From Natronospirales bacterium (GTDB lineage: Bacteria > Pseudomonadota > Gammaproteobacteria > Natronospirales > REEB76), in the NCBI GenBank assembly GCA_021792635.1, contig JAJYUH010000001.1, positions 216,710 to 280,709 on the forward strand: a stretch of 64,000 bases of DNA, given 5' to 3'. The notes beneath the pieces were generated by a model that saw only the letters and a program-made list of their open reading frames with translations, was not told the DNA's origin and ran no database searches. Both the position numbers and the translations under genes were made by a program. The first letter of the stretch is position 1; each line of letters starts with the position of its first letter. Below, piece by piece: positions 16,459 to 25,956 of this stretch.

Positions 16459-16964
16459 ATTCCGTACTCTCCCGCCGCGGCGGCCAGATTGGCGAGCGCC
16501 GTGCCGCTGACGCGATTAATTCTCCACTCCTGCATGATGTGCGCACCGAGACTCTGGTAGAAGCGGATTGCCGGCGCATTCCAGTCCAGCACTGCCCATT
16601 CAAAGCGGCCGCAGCCGCGTTGCAGTGCGAGCCGCGCGAGCCAGGCGAGCATTTTTCTGCCGTAGCCCTTGCCACGGAATTCAGGTTTCACGTACAGGTC
16701 TTCGAGGTACAGTCCAGGCCGACCCACAAAGGTGGAGAAGTTGTGGAAGAAGAGCGCGAAACCTACCGGGATGCGCTGGTATTCCGTGATGATGGCTTCC
16801 GCCACGGGGTGCGTGCCGAAAAGATGCTTCTCAATATCCTTTTCCGTGGCGGTCACTTCATGGGCGAGCTTTTCATACGTGGCCAGCTCGCGGATGAACC
16901 CCAGAATCAAAGCGATGTCTTCACGCCGTGCATGGCGGATGAGGAACTTGGACTTACTCGACAT
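16389..16964 (-). CDS. GNAT-family N-acetyltransferase
   Basis: 191 residues from ATG 16964. Motif A for acetyl-CoA is clear (LYVKPEFRGKGYGRKMLAWL), followed by the late Tyr motif (NAPAIRFYQSLGA). It resembles the diamine/amino-acid acetyltransferases (SAT-like), but the substrate is not evident. Relatives usually end near SGTALANLAA; here about 23 further residues run antisense through the end of rppH. Either the tail is real or the stop has moved. Confidence 0.85.
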   Translation of the reverse strand: MSSKSKFLIRHARREDIALILGFIRELATYEKLAHEVTATEKDIEKHLFGTHPVAEAIITEYQRIPVGFALFFHNFSTFVGRPGLYLEDLYVKPEFRGKGYGRKMLAWLARLALQRGCGRFEWAVLDWNAPAIRFYQSLGAHIMQEWRINRVSGTALANLAAAAGEYGIQNDDSGTSPGNTSGANSDNALR

Positions 16965-17062
16965 GGTGGATACCTCACTTGTGACATTATGGGCCGAGGC
17001 GGCCTCACCGGACCACACCGTGCTTATCAGCCGGATGCCGGAGAACCTTTTCCGCACTTCTG

Positions 17063-17839
17063 TCAGAAGAATTCGTATTCAAGCCGCAGCACGAAGGTGA
17101 GGTCCGGCGTGGAGGGGTTCAGGCCGGCCAGTACTCCGGCGCTGTACTCGAACTCGCTGGCGCTGCCCGGAAACACCTGTTCCCCATAAAACACCGGCCC
17201 GATGCGGTAGGCATGCTCGTGGGGCAGAGCGTAGATTTCCACACCCGGCGCAAAGCTCCGGTACCACTGATAGCTCAGGCTGTAGCCCGTGCGGAACTCG
17301 TAATTGGCCGCCGCACTGCCGCCGACCTGCTTTTCCCAGATGAGGTTTATCCGGTGTACGAAGCGGCCCACGCGTTTCTCGAACAGCGGGCCGAATTCCA
17401 TCGCATTCGGTTTGCCCGCCTGGGTGTTGTAGTCATAGGCAAACAGGAATCCGGGATCGGCCCAGTATTCACCGGCGGGGGCCAACTGGAAGATGTTTTC
17501 GAACTCGTAGCCTTTGAACTGCGTGCCTGCACCCGGGTCACGCCCATACCTGCCAAAATAGATTTCCGGCCGCCACCAGTCGGTGAACGCATGGCCAATG
17601 GCAAATTGATACGCTCGTTTGCCATCGAGCGTGGCATTGCCATCCCGTAGGCCGGAGCCGCGGAACTCGAATTCGGTCTGGCCCGGGATGACGTAAGGCG
17701 AATACACCACGGAATCGTCCGCCTGGGCCGTGGGCATGCCAAGCATCAGACTTGCGCCGATCAGAATGCCGCTGGCGAGCAGGCTTCCGAAAAAGTGACT
17801 CGCTGGCCGTACAGCATGTGTTGTCGTCGGCTCTTGCAT
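17063..17839 (-). CDS. probable outer-membrane beta-barrel protein
   Basis: 258 residues from ATG 17839 with a long signal peptide (hydrophobic about 18-38, cleaved after AQA). The rest is rich in alternating strands with aromatic ends (YQFAIGHAFTDWWRPEIYFGRYG, TGYSLSYQWYRSF) and finishes in LRLEYEFF, a typical final barrel strand with a C-terminal Phe. I recognise no specific family. It follows the FTR1 permease on the same strand after 69 bases and may be the outer-membrane partner of that iron system; this is inference from position. Confidence 0.7.
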   Translation of the reverse strand: MQEPTTTHAVRPASHFFGSLLASGILIGASLMLGMPTAQADDSVVYSPYVIPGQTEFEFRGSGLRDGNATLDGKRAYQFAIGHAFTDWWRPEIYFGRYGRDPGAGTQFKGYEFENIFQLAPAGEYWADPGFLFAYDYNTQAGKPNAMEFGPLFEKRVGRFVHRINLIWEKQVGGSAAANYEFRTGYSLSYQWYRSFAPGVEIYALPHEHAYRIGPVFYGEQVFPGSASEFEYSAGVLAGLNPSTPDLTFVLRLEYEFF

Positions 17840-17908
17840 GTCGTACCCCGTTCTTCGTGACAGGCAGACCCGCTTCGGATCGCCCCGCTGAATCAAAAAG
17901 TCATATGT

Positions 17909-18778
17909 TCAGGAATTGGCCGGTTCGGTATCCGTCCGGTCATGCAGCGGCTGACGTTGCTGCATTGAGTGAACGCGTCGTCCATTGATGCGCATCAATG
18001 TGAAAATCGCAACCAGCATCACGCCGTAGAAAAGAATCTCGATACCGGAGGGGCGCGCGGTATAGCCCACAAGAATGTGCAGCAGCTGGCCGAGAATACC
18101 GCTCTGGCTCAAAATGGCTGAGGTGTCCCAGAGATTGCTGCCGAGCGCCGGCAGCAGACCCGCCTGATTGAGGAAGCCCGCCGCCTGGGCGGCAAGGCCG
18201 GCGGTCAGCAGCAGGATAAGCCAGCCCGTGACCGAGAAAAAATGACGGATGGGGATGAACAGCAGGCTGCGGTAGAGCAGTACGCCCACCAGTATACCGG
18301 CGGCGAGACCTGTGAACCCGCCGAGGGTCATGCCGAATTCGTGCCCGCCGCTGGCGGCAATGGCCCATAAAAACAATACGATTTCAGAGCCTTCCCGCAA
18401 TACCGCGGTAAAGGTAATGACCAGCAGTGCCGTCAGGGTTTTTGTGCCGGCTTGCACGGCGGCACCCACTTCCTTGATTTCACCGGCCAGCTTGCGACCG
18501 TGGCCGCTCATCCAGATGTTGTGCCAAGCGAGCATTACCACGGCGGTGAGCAGAATTGCGGCGTCGAGCAACGCCTGGCCGGTACCGGAGAATGCCTCGG
18601 CAATGACGTCAGCGAACAACGCCACGAGACCCGCAGCGGATGCGCCCAAGGCGATACCGGCGGATACCCACCAGCCGCGGTGGCTGATGCCGCGGCTGGC
18701 GCCCAGCACAATGGCGATAACCAATGCCGCTTCCAGCACTTCACGGAAAACAATGAGCGCGGTGGCGAGCATTTTCAA
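17909..18778 (-). CDS. FTR1-family iron permease
   Basis: 289 residues, about seven membrane helices. Both REXXE iron-binding motifs are present: FREVLEA near residue 11 and LREGSEI near residue 130. This is the EfeU/FTR1 family, which moves iron across the inner membrane, often after oxidation. The start overlaps the end of the cupredoxin gene by four bases, so the two proteins are translated together. The tail after residue 265 is hydrophilic. Confidence 0.9.
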   Translation of the reverse strand: MKMLATALIVFREVLEAALVIAIVLGASRGISHRGWWVSAGIALGASAAGLVALFADVIAEAFSGTGQALLDAAILLTAVVMLAWHNIWMSGHGRKLAGEIKEVGAAVQAGTKTLTALLVITFTAVLREGSEIVLFLWAIAASGGHEFGMTLGGFTGLAAGILVGVLLYRSLLFIPIRHFFSVTGWLILLLTAGLAAQAAGFLNQAGLLPALGSNLWDTSAILSQSGILGQLLHILVGYTARPSGIEILFYGVMLVAIFTLMRINGRRVHSMQQRQPLHDRTDTEPANS

Positions 18779-19125
18779 TTGCCTTTGTCAGCGGTGGGGG
18801 CTACCACTACCCAGCCTTGGGCTGCGTGGTTGAAGTCGTTAAAAAAATTGTAACGGCCGGGATTGAGGGGGCCGATATATACGGTCACCCGGCCGTGTCC
18901 CGGCACCACAATCTCGCGTGACAGGTCATAACTCTCGAACTCCGCCGGAATGACATCCTGGTTATGGATTATCAGCTTCACCTTGGTGTCGGCGGGTAAG
19001 GTGAGTTCCTGCGGCGTGAACCGCCGGTTCTGGATGGTGAGCTTTGCCGTGAGCGTGTCGGCAAAGGCGGCGGGGCTGAGCGTAAAGGCACCGACGAGGA
19101 GCAGGGGAACAAGGTGTGACGGCAT
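18775..19125 (-). CDS. periplasmic cupredoxin-like protein (EfeO N-domain type)
   Basis: 116 residues with a signal peptide (cleaved near AFA-D at about 22). The mature part is a small cupredoxin fold (RFTPQELTLPADTKVKLIIHN, FESYDLSREIVVPGHGRVTVYIGPL, YNFFNDFNH). Only some usual copper ligands are visible, so metal binding is uncertain; the P19/EfeO-type domain binds Cu or Fe in other systems. It is first in the operon with the FTR1 permease and presumably hands metal to it. Confidence 0.83.
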   Translation of the reverse strand: MPSHLVPLLLVGAFTLSPAAFADTLTAKLTIQNRRFTPQELTLPADTKVKLIIHNQDVIPAEFESYDLSREIVVPGHGRVTVYIGPLNPGRYNFFNDFNHAAQGWVVVAPTADKGN

Positions 19126-19632
19126 GGGGTAGTTCCTGGACTGGTTGGCTGTTCGGCCCTCAAGGGATGGGATGGCTTGATGCTGTGTATTCTAGCGGGC
19201 CAGGAACTAAATAGCAATCATTCTCATTAGCATCCAATATCCCCTGTCTTGTAGCCGGGCAGCCCCCCATACCAGTCAACGGAACCGCATCGGCTTGGTG
19301 ATTACTACCTGCCACCGTTGGATCCGCAAGAATAGGGCAGGCTGCAGGACAGCGATTAAGGTGATAGCAAAAATCAGTGGAAACCCTGGCGGCCTTACCA
19401 CACGTAACCAGCAGGACGCGGGTAACGGGCTTGCCTGCCATGCTCCGACATTGCGAATCCGGTTCGCTTCCTGCGGCGCGCCCGCTCGGCAGGAAGCCCG
19501 GTTCTTGCCTCTCTGTGCGGGGGCGTTCGGGACTTGAGGCCGGGTGGTTGAATGCGTGCTGAACTGCATCCAAGCCATCTGCAACAGGCCTCGGAGCACA
19601 GAGACAGGCGACGCAAGCCGGCCGTCAGATTT
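19126..19632. other. 507-base gap, no convincing gene
   Basis: Open frames here (for example 19160-19573 on the minus strand) are Pro/Arg/Cys-rich and lack a ribosome site or any family resemblance, so I read them as chance. The stretch holds a Fur-like site near 19210 and otherwise nothing I can name. Confidence 0.6.
19210..19230 (-). promoter_or_regulatory. Fur-box-like site upstream of the iron operon
   Basis: On the minus strand the bases read TAATGAGAATGATTGCTATT, close to the AATGAT-type hexamer array of Fur boxes. It lies 85-105 bases before the cupredoxin start, which suits repression of the iron-uptake operon when iron is plentiful. Match judged by eye. Confidence 0.55.
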
Positions 19633-20046
19633 CTAAAACGGCTTGACCACGGCCAGAATGACGATGGCGATTAAAAGCAGAGAAGGAATTTCGTTGAACC
19701 AGCGATAGAAACGCGCGCTGAAATGATTTTGTGCGGTGCGAAAATCCCGTATGAGCTTGTAACAAAATAGGTGATAGAGAATCAGCAACACCACCAGCAG
19801 GAGCTTCACCTGCAGCCATATGGGCATGGGAAGCCACCAGCCTGCCAGCAGCCACACACCAAAAACAATCGTACCCGTGGCACCGATGCTCATGATGAAG
19901 AATAATCGCCGCTCCATAAGCTCAAAACGCCGGCATCCGGTCTCATCCGTGGCCTGAGCGTGATATACGAATAGCCGCGGAAGGTAAAATAACCCCGCAA
20001 ACCAGGTCACCATGAAGATGATATGCAATGCCTTGATCCATAACAT
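19633..20046 (-). CDS. hemJ: protoporphyrinogen oxidase HemJ
   Basis: 137 residues, four to five membrane helices. The family signature is at the start: LWIKALHIIFMVTWFAGLFY with the conserved His8, then LPRLFVYHA and ERRLFFIMS; the late helix region has YRWFNEIP. HemJ oxidises protoporphyrinogen IX for haem synthesis in many proteobacteria lacking HemG or HemY. Length and sequence fit the family fully. Confidence 0.92.
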   Translation of the reverse strand: MLWIKALHIIFMVTWFAGLFYLPRLFVYHAQATDETGCRRFELMERRLFFIMSIGATGTIVFGVWLLAGWWLPMPIWLQVKLLLVVLLILYHLFCYKLIRDFRTAQNHFSARFYRWFNEIPSLLLIAIVILAVVKPF

Positions 20047-20304
20047 TCAGTCAATCTCCTTGTTATCCGCCGCTTCCCTGGTGCGCCACACATACCCTGG
20101 TTTCTTCGCATCAAGTGGCACCGGGATGAACGCCAGCGGGATTCGGGATATGGAAGACGTCCACTCCCATCCGCAGCCAGTAGGCTGATTATCGTCAAAT
20201 TGTATCATTGCAGGGAGAGGCGACAACCGCATCAGGGTGGCCTGCAACCCGGCCAACGCGTACCATTAGCTTTCATTTCTGTCGTAAGTACGGATTCTGT
20301 GCCG

Positions 20305-21003
20305 ATGCCCCAGCTCGTGGTCAAGCATCACCAGCCACTCAAGGCGTGGCTTGCCGTTTCCATTGCGCTAATTGCCGCTGTCCTCCTCATCTGGCTGGCC
20401 TTTACCTATGGCGAAGCGCGTGCCGGCTATGACCGGGTGGCGGCAGCGAAACTGCAGGACAATTTCGAGCATCTGAGCCGAAAAAATGCACAATTGCAGG
20501 AGCAGGTCGAGGCATTGCAGCGCGAGCGCGACGTGAATCATGCAGCGCGACAGCAGGTGCAACAGAGCCTGGAGACGTTGCAGGCCAGGCTGCTGCATGT
20601 GCAGGAAGAACTGGCGTTTTACAAAGGCATCGTGTCACCCGCTCGCGGTGAGGAGGGTATTCGCGCACAGAGCCTTGAATTTACCGGTGGCGGTGCCCCG
20701 CGGCTGTATCATTATCATCTGGTGCTGGTCCAGGCGCGCACCAGAGAAGTCGAGGTCTCCGGCAGCGTAGATATGAAGATATACGGGGCTGAGCGGGGCA
20801 AGCCGGTAATTCTCGACGCGCACGCCATTGCCCCCAAAGGCGCTGCGCCACTGACGTTTGCATTCCAGTATTTCGAGGATCTGGAGGGGGACGTGATTTT
20901 TCCTGATGGCTTCCAGCCGGGCAGGGTAAAAGTAACGCTGATGGAAAACGGTAATGGGCCGGTCCAGCAGAATTTTGAATGGCAGAAGATCATCAGCAAT
21001 TAG
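20305..21003 (+). CDS. inner-membrane coiled-coil protein (DUF6776-like)
   Basis: 232 residues from ATG 20305 (GTG 20299 is also possible). One membrane helix (about 13-35), then a coiled coil to about residue 110 (LQDNFEHLSRKNAQLQEQ, EALQRERDVNHAARQQ), then a beta-rich domain with YHYHLVLVQAR and FQYFEDLEGDVIFPDGFQPG. The last motif is characteristic of a family found just upstream of bactofilin genes in gammaproteobacteria. Function unknown; the position suggests work with the bactofilin at the envelope. Bactofilin starts 16 bases downstream. Confidence 0.82.
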   Translation: MPQLVVKHHQPLKAWLAVSIALIAAVLLIWLAFTYGEARAGYDRVAAAKLQDNFEHLSRKNAQLQEQVEALQRERDVNHAARQQVQQSLETLQARLLHVQEELAFYKGIVSPARGEEGIRAQSLEFTGGGAPRLYHYHLVLVQARTREVEVSGSVDMKIYGAERGKPVILDAHAIAPKGAAPLTFAFQYFEDLEGDVIFPDGFQPGRVKVTLMENGNGPVQQNFEWQKIISN

Positions 21004-21019
21004 TCAGGAGGTGAGGCAG

Positions 21020-21460
21020 ATGTTTACCGGCAAGAAACAGAGGCCCGCGGCGCGTATTGATACGCTGGTCGGGCGCAACACTGAAATAACCGGCGACCTG
21101 AGTTTTAGCGGGGGACTGCATGTGGATGGCACCATCCGCGGCAACGTGAACGCCAGAAACGGCTCTGAATGCATGCTCAGCCTGAGTCAACACGGCGTCA
21201 TCAAGGGCGAAGTGCATGTTCCGCACGTGACGATCAACGGCATCGTGGAGGGTGATGTCTATGCGGAGCAGCGCCTTGAGCTGGGTGCTGAAGCCCGGAT
21301 TACGGGCGACGTGCACTACAACCTCATTGAGATGACGGTGGGTGCCACCGTGGACGGCAAGATGGTGCATAAACCCGCCGGGCCGGTGCTGGCCCTGAGC
21401 CACCAGAAACCTGATGGGGACACCGCATCTGCCGGCCGCGGAGCGATGGGGCATGACTGA
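21020..21460 (+). CDS. bactofilin, polymer-forming cytoskeletal protein
   Basis: 146 residues. The start at 21020 is set by a strong ribosome site (GGAGGTGA at 21007). The central part is the right-handed beta-helix of bactofilins: repeated hydrophobic-Gly steps (TEITGDLSFSGGLHVDGTIR, GVIKGEVHVPHVTINGIVEG, ARITGDVHYN). Such proteins polymerise without nucleotide and can place cell-wall enzymes. Its neighbourhood includes an M23 peptidase and anmK, in line with a wall-related role. Confidence 0.92.
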   Translation: MFTGKKQRPAARIDTLVGRNTEITGDLSFSGGLHVDGTIRGNVNARNGSECMLSLSQHGVIKGEVHVPHVTINGIVEGDVYAEQRLELGAEARITGDVHYNLIEMTVGATVDGKMVHKPAGPVLALSHQKPDGDTASAGRGAMGHD

Positions 21461-21505
21461 GATATAATGCTGACATTGGTTTACGACCGGATCGTAACTG
21501 GATAT

Positions 21506-21853
21506 ATGGAAACACAATTGCAGAACTCATCGCTTATTTTCACCAGCGCCGCCGCGCGCAAGGTGAAGCAGCTGATCCAGGAGGAGGCGAATCCCGCGCT
21601 CAAGCTGCGGGTGTTCGTCAGTGGCGGCGGCTGCTCGGGATTCCAGTATGGTTTCACCTTTGACGAGAAGGTGGAAGAGGGTGATACCCAGGTGCAGAAT
21701 GAAGGCGTCATTCTGCTGGTGGATCCCATGAGTTACCAGTACCTGGCCGGAGCGGAGATCGATTACACCGAGGGTCTCGAGGGTGCGCAATTCGTGATCC
21801 GCAACCCCAACGCCACCAGCACCTGCGGCTGTGGTTCTTCATTCAGCACATGA
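21506..21853 (+). CDS. erpA: iron-sulfur cluster insertion protein ErpA
   Basis: 115 residues from ATG 21506. This A-type carrier passes [2Fe-2S]/[4Fe-4S] clusters to apo-enzymes. The three ligand cysteines are present: one in [11 protein letters not shown] and two in [10 protein letters not shown] at the C-terminus. ErpA rather than IscA is favoured by its place outside an isc operon and beside the bactofilin and anmK genes. A likely terminator follows at 21876. Confidence 0.92.
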   Translation: METQLQNSSLIFTSAAARKVKQLIQEEANPALKLRVFVSGGGCSGFQYGFTFDEKVEEGDTQVQNEGVILLVDPMSYQYLAGAEIDYTEGLEGAQFVIRNPNATSTCGCGSSFST

Positions 21854-21875
21854 TCATGTAAGGATACGGGCATGC

Positions 21876-21899
21876 ACGGGCGCGGTGGCGCCCGTTTTC
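21876..21899 (+). terminator. intrinsic terminator after erpA
   Basis: ACGGGCGC (21876-21883) pairs perfectly with GCGCCCGT (21888-21895) around GGTG and runs into TTTTCG. It lies 23 bases past the erpA stop and just before the convergent end of anmK, so it may serve both strands. Confidence 0.8.
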
Positions 21900-21901
21900 G
21901 T

Positions 21902-23008
21902 TTATGCGGAATAAATGGCGCCCAGCATCGTCGGTTGGCGCGCACCGGTTACGGCGGGCAGATTGCCGGGTCGACCGGCAAGCGTTTCCCGGGCGAGCCA
22001 GGCGAACGCGGCGGCTTCCACCCAGTCGGGGTGGATACCGAAGTCTTTCGTGGTGGTGACTGTGCGGTGCGGCAGGTTGGCGGCAAGGCACTTGAGCAGA
22101 TGCGTGTTGTGCGCCCCACCGCCGCACAGCAGCACGCGTGTGGCATGCGGCGCATGACTGGTGATGGCGTCGGCGATGGAATGTGCCGTCAGTTCGCAGA
22201 GCGTCGCCATGACATCCGCCGGCGCCAGATTCCGCCCGCGCAGCCTTTCGGCCAGCCACATTTCACCGAAATGCTCGCGACCGGTGCTCTTCGGCGGTTG
22301 CCGCTGAAAATATTCATCTGTGAGCAACGCTTGCAGCAATACTGCGTTTACAGTGCCCGATGCAGCGAATGCGCCGTTCTTATCATGCGGTTGTTGCAGA
22401 TGCGCGCGACTCCAGGCATCCATGAGCAGATTGCCCGGGCCGGTGTCGAAGCCGCTGACCACACCGGATTCCGCGGGCAGCAGGGTCATATTGGCGATGC
22501 CGCCGATGTTCACCACCGCGCGGGTTTCTTTGCGGTCCGCGAATACGGCGTTATGGAAGGCCGGCACCAGCGGCGCGCCCTGGCCGCCCAGCGCCACGTC
22601 ACGCCGGCGAAAATCAGCCACCGTGGTGATGCCGGTGCGGGCCGCGATGACATTGGGGTCGGAGATCTGCAGAGTGAACGGGTGTTCGCCCGCCGGCCGG
22701 TGACGTACGGTCTGGCCGTGACTGCCAATGGCAGCGATGTCGGCGCGGGACAGCCGGGTCTTTGCCAGTACGGCAAGCGCAGCTTCCGCAAACAATTCAC
22801 CCAGCTCATTGTCAAGCGCGCCGAGCTGGTCTATGGCATCACCGGCGTAGTTGCCGCCGGCAAAGTTCAGCAGTGCCTCGCGCAACAGCTGCGGATAAGG
22901 CAGGAAACAGGTGTTGAGCAGACGCGCGGCGGGGATGAATTCCAGCAGCGCGGCATCCACTCCATCCGTGCTGGTGCCTGACATGAGGCCGATGAAGCAG
23001 TCACTCAT
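21902..23008 (-). CDS. anmK: anhydro-N-acetylmuramic acid kinase
   Basis: 368 residues. AnmK phosphorylates 1,6-anhydro-MurNAc from recycled peptidoglycan, with ring opening. Family motifs are clear: FIGLMSGTSTDGVDAAL at the start, GSHGQTVRHRP, FDTGPGNLLMDAW, and in the C-terminal lobe VLLCGGGAHNTHLL. Length is normal. It ends beside the erpA terminator and is preceded by the M23 peptidase 24 bases upstream on the same strand, so both wall genes may share a transcript. The AmpG-type permease at 31.6 kb belongs to the same recycling route. Confidence 0.95.
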   Translation of the reverse strand: MSDCFIGLMSGTSTDGVDAALLEFIPAARLLNTCFLPYPQLLREALLNFAGGNYAGDAIDQLGALDNELGELFAEAALAVLAKTRLSRADIAAIGSHGQTVRHRPAGEHPFTLQISDPNVIAARTGITTVADFRRRDVALGGQGAPLVPAFHNAVFADRKETRAVVNIGGIANMTLLPAESGVVSGFDTGPGNLLMDAWSRAHLQQPHDKNGAFAASGTVNAVLLQALLTDEYFQRQPPKSTGREHFGEMWLAERLRGRNLAPADVMATLCELTAHSIADAITSHAPHATRVLLCGGGAHNTHLLKCLAANLPHRTVTTTKDFGIHPDWVEAAAFAWLARETLAGRPGNLPAVTGARQPTMLGAIYSA

Positions 23009-23032
23009 GCCGGAATCACCGCATGTCCATGC

Positions 23033-24535
23033 TCAGTGGGCAGCAGTAACAATGCCGGTCCCGGTACCACTGCCGCCGTTTCCGGCGACGCGGACTTCGC
23101 CGCCGCTGTTCAGTTCCGCCAGCAGTACGCCCAGCGTACGGTCAAACTCCGGCCGATATCTTGCCAATACCGGGTGGGCGCTCGGCAGTTTTACCGTTCG
23201 CGGATTGCGCGGGATGCCGTCCACGCGTATTTCAAAATGCAGATGCGGGCCGGTCGCTTCTCCCGACATGCCCACGTAGCCGATAATCTCGTCCTGGGTC
23301 ACGCGGCTGCCCGGATGCAGGCCACGGCGGAAATGCGACATATGGGCATACAAAGTGCTGTAGCCTCCGCCATGCTTGATGATGACACAGCGGCCATAAC
23401 CCTCCTCGCGGCCGAGAAATACAATGCGACCGTCACCCGCCGCCTCGATGGGTGTGCCCGTGGGCGCGGCATAATCCACCCCGTAATGGGGGCGGATAAT
23501 GTGCAACACCGGGTTCATACGGTGCAGACTGAAACCCGAGCTGATGCGTGTGTAGTTGAGCGGCGCGCGCAGCAGCGTTTTGCGCAGACTGCGTCCGCCC
23601 GGCGTGTAATAATCGGTATGGCCTGCCGGATCCGTGAACCGCACAATGCGGTACGCCTTGCCGCGGGCGGTAAACTCAGCCGCCAGAATCGGACCGTCGC
23701 TAACCGGCCGGCCCGGGCGGTGAATTTTCTGGTAAAGCACCGCGAACGAGTCGCCGCTGCGGATATCGCGGGCAAAATCAATATCCCAGCCAAACAGATG
23801 GATCAGTTGCATGGTGACGGAATCAGAGAGCCCGGCGCCGGTGGCAGCATCAAACAGCGAGTGCTCGATGACAGCGTGGCCATAGGCGACACTGATCTCA
23901 ACCGGAATGCCGATGACGCCAGCACTGAAGCTGTTGCCCTTCCGTTCTACATCAAGCCCGTGTGCGTCATCCAACGGCATTTGCAGGCTGAGTATCCGGC
24001 CGTTGTTGGCATACCCGACGGTGATGCGTTCACCGGGACGGATATGCTGCAAATGCGCGGTATCACCGCCCAACGCCAGAATTGCGTGCAGATCCGCGAC
24101 GCTGAGAGCGCTGCGGGCAAATAATTTTGCCAGACTGTCGCCACGGCGTACCGTGAGCCGCGCAATTTCCATGTGCGGTGCAGCAGCGCCTGGCGTGGGG
24201 GTGGCAGCAGTCGGCGGCACAACATGGGGAGTCGGGACCGGAGCCGCAACGATTCCTGGAGCGGCGGCAGAGTGTACCGCCGAGCTGGCACCCGATGCAG
24301 GTGCCAGTACCGCTCCACGCATGTCGTAACCACTGCTGGCAGCGGAAGTACTGAAAAGCTGGAAGGCGGCGCCCCCCGCCATGCCGAGTGCCAGCAGCAG
24401 CCAGAAGCGGTAGCGGACAAGCGGTACCGCAGGTACCTCATGAACGTACGCTTCCCCGCTTGGCTTATAATCCACCTTGAGCTGGCTTCTGGGTTCAGTC
24501 ACATGCCGGTCCGGTTGCAAAAAGCCGCTAAACAC
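23033..24535 (-). CDS. M23-family murein endopeptidase with LysM-like/OapA-like region
   Basis: 500 residues. An N-terminal cytoplasmic part is followed by one membrane helix (RYRFWLLLALGMAGGAAFQ, about 41-60), a Pro/Ala-rich linker, a LysM-type segment (LTVRRGDSLAKLFARSALS) and the M23 domain. The zinc site is intact: HYGVDYAAPTG gives His and Asp, and GPHLHFEIRVDG gives the HxH. These enzymes cut peptidoglycan cross-links in the periplasm (MepM-like). It is divergent from tyrS, with about 110 bases between them. Confidence 0.92.
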   Translation of the reverse strand: MFSGFLQPDRHVTEPRSQLKVDYKPSGEAYVHEVPAVPLVRYRFWLLLALGMAGGAAFQLFSTSAASSGYDMRGAVLAPASGASSAVHSAAAPGIVAAPVPTPHVVPPTAATPTPGAAAPHMEIARLTVRRGDSLAKLFARSALSVADLHAILALGGDTAHLQHIRPGERITVGYANNGRILSLQMPLDDAHGLDVERKGNSFSAGVIGIPVEISVAYGHAVIEHSLFDAATGAGLSDSVTMQLIHLFGWDIDFARDIRSGDSFAVLYQKIHRPGRPVSDGPILAAEFTARGKAYRIVRFTDPAGHTDYYTPGGRSLRKTLLRAPLNYTRISSGFSLHRMNPVLHIIRPHYGVDYAAPTGTPIEAAGDGRIVFLGREEGYGRCVIIKHGGGYSTLYAHMSHFRRGLHPGSRVTQDEIIGYVGMSGEATGPHLHFEIRVDGIPRNPRTVKLPSAHPVLARYRPEFDRTLGVLLAELNSGGEVRVAGNGGSGTGTGIVTAAH

Positions 24536-24646
24536 TAGCTTGCCCGGCCGCGGGGGTCAACCCTAAACCCATGCCAAATCATGGGGATAAGCATAAAAGC
24601 TGTTTACACCTTAAGCTTGCAACGGCCATATATCAGGAGTGCTGGC

Positions 24647-25852
24647 ATGCCGACGCCCGCTGAAGCACTGGCGGAACTCCGCCGGGGCGCCGACGAAATC
24701 CTGCTGGAAACCGAACTGGCTGAACGCCTCCAAGCCGACCGGCCGCTGCGCGTCAAAGCCGGCTTCGACCCCACCGCCCCGGACCTGCATCTGGGCCATA
24801 CCGTGCTCATCAACAAATTGCGCCAGTTCCAGCAGCTCGGCCACCAGGCGATTTTCCTTATCGGTGACTTCACCGGCATGATCGGCGATCCGAGCGGCAA
24901 AAACGCGGCGCGCAAGCCGCTTACGCCCGCGGAAATCGCACAAAACGCCAAGACTTATGCAGACCAGATCTTCAAAATCCTCGATCCCGAGGCGACACGC
25001 ATCGAATTCAATTCCCGCTGGATGAAAGAACTCGGTGCCGCCGGGCTGGTGCAACTGGCCGCCAAGCATACCGTGGCACGCATGCTGGAGCGGGACGATT
25101 TCAGCAAGCGCTTCCGCGCCGGTCAGCCCATCGCCATTCACGAGTTCCTGTATCCGCTCGCCCAGGGTTACGATTCGGTGGCGCTCAAGGCGGACGTGGA
25201 GTTGGGCGGCACCGACCAGAAATTCAACCTGCTGGTGGGACGGCAGTTGCAGGAAGCCTACGGTCAGAAGCCCCAGGTGATTCTTACCATGCCCCTGCTT
25301 GAGGGGTTGGACGGCGTGCAGAAAATGTCCAAGTCCCTGGGCAACTATATCGGCATTACCGAACCACCCAATGAGATGTTCGGCAAACTCATGTCCGTTT
25401 CCGACGAACTGATGTGGCGCTATTTCGAGTTACTCAGTCTCCGCCCATGGAAGGAAGTGATGCGCTTCAAGAAGGATGTGGAAGGCGGTTCCAACCCGCG
25501 TGATGTCAAGTTCCTGCTGGCGCAAGAAATCGTGACGCGTTTTCATAACCCCGCTGCTGCGCGTACTGCGCAGGCAGACTTTATCGAGCGTTTCCAGAAG
25601 GGTGCGCTGCCCGAAGATATGCCCGAGCATCAGATTCCTGCCGACGGCAAGAATATGCCGCTGGTGCGACTGCTCAAACAATGTAATCTGACGGCAAGTG
25701 TGTCCGAAGCCAGCCGCATGCTGGAACAGGGCGGCGTGCGCGTGGACGGCGAGAAGGTCTCCGACCGCGGACTGAAGCTCGCGGCCGGCAAGTCCTACGT
25801 ATTGCAGGTGGGCAAGCGCAAATTCGCGCGTGTGCGCCTGATAGGGAATTGA
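24647..25852 (+). CDS. tyrS: tyrosyl-tRNA synthetase
   Basis: 401 residues from ATG 24647, preceded by AGGAG at the right distance; the upstream frame to 24581 is not needed. Class I motifs HLGH (in [12 protein letters not shown]) and KMSKS are intact, as is the tyrosine/tRNA-binding region. A C-terminal S4 domain is visible ([20 protein letters not shown]). It charges tRNA-Tyr. Nothing unusual. Confidence 0.96.
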   Translation: MPTPAEALAELRRGADEILLETELAERLQADRPLRVKAGFDPTAPDLHLGHTVLINKLRQFQQLGHQAIFLIGDFTGMIGDPSGKNAARKPLTPAEIAQNAKTYADQIFKILDPEATRIEFNSRWMKELGAAGLVQLAAKHTVARMLERDDFSKRFRAGQPIAIHEFLYPLAQGYDSVALKADVELGGTDQKFNLLVGRQLQEAYGQKPQVILTMPLLEGLDGVQKMSKSLGNYIGITEPPNEMFGKLMSVSDELMWRYFELLSLRPWKEVMRFKKDVEGGSNPRDVKFLLAQEIVTRFHNPAAARTAQADFIERFQKGALPEDMPEHQIPADGKNMPLVRLLKQCNLTASVSEASRMLEQGGVRVDGEKVSDRGLKLAAGKSYVLQVGKRKFARVRLIGN

Positions 25853-25956
25853 AGGATCCCGGTCGACATTTCTGCGGCCCGAGACCGGGATGGAGCGGCT
25901 CGGAACCGCGTGTTTTTGCTCACAGGGTGCCGGAAACAGGAAATGAAATGGAGCGG

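Noticed and set aside
19160..19573. 137-codon open frame on the minus strand
   Set aside because: Composition is random-looking (Pro/Arg/Cys), with no ribosome site, family match or neighbour support.
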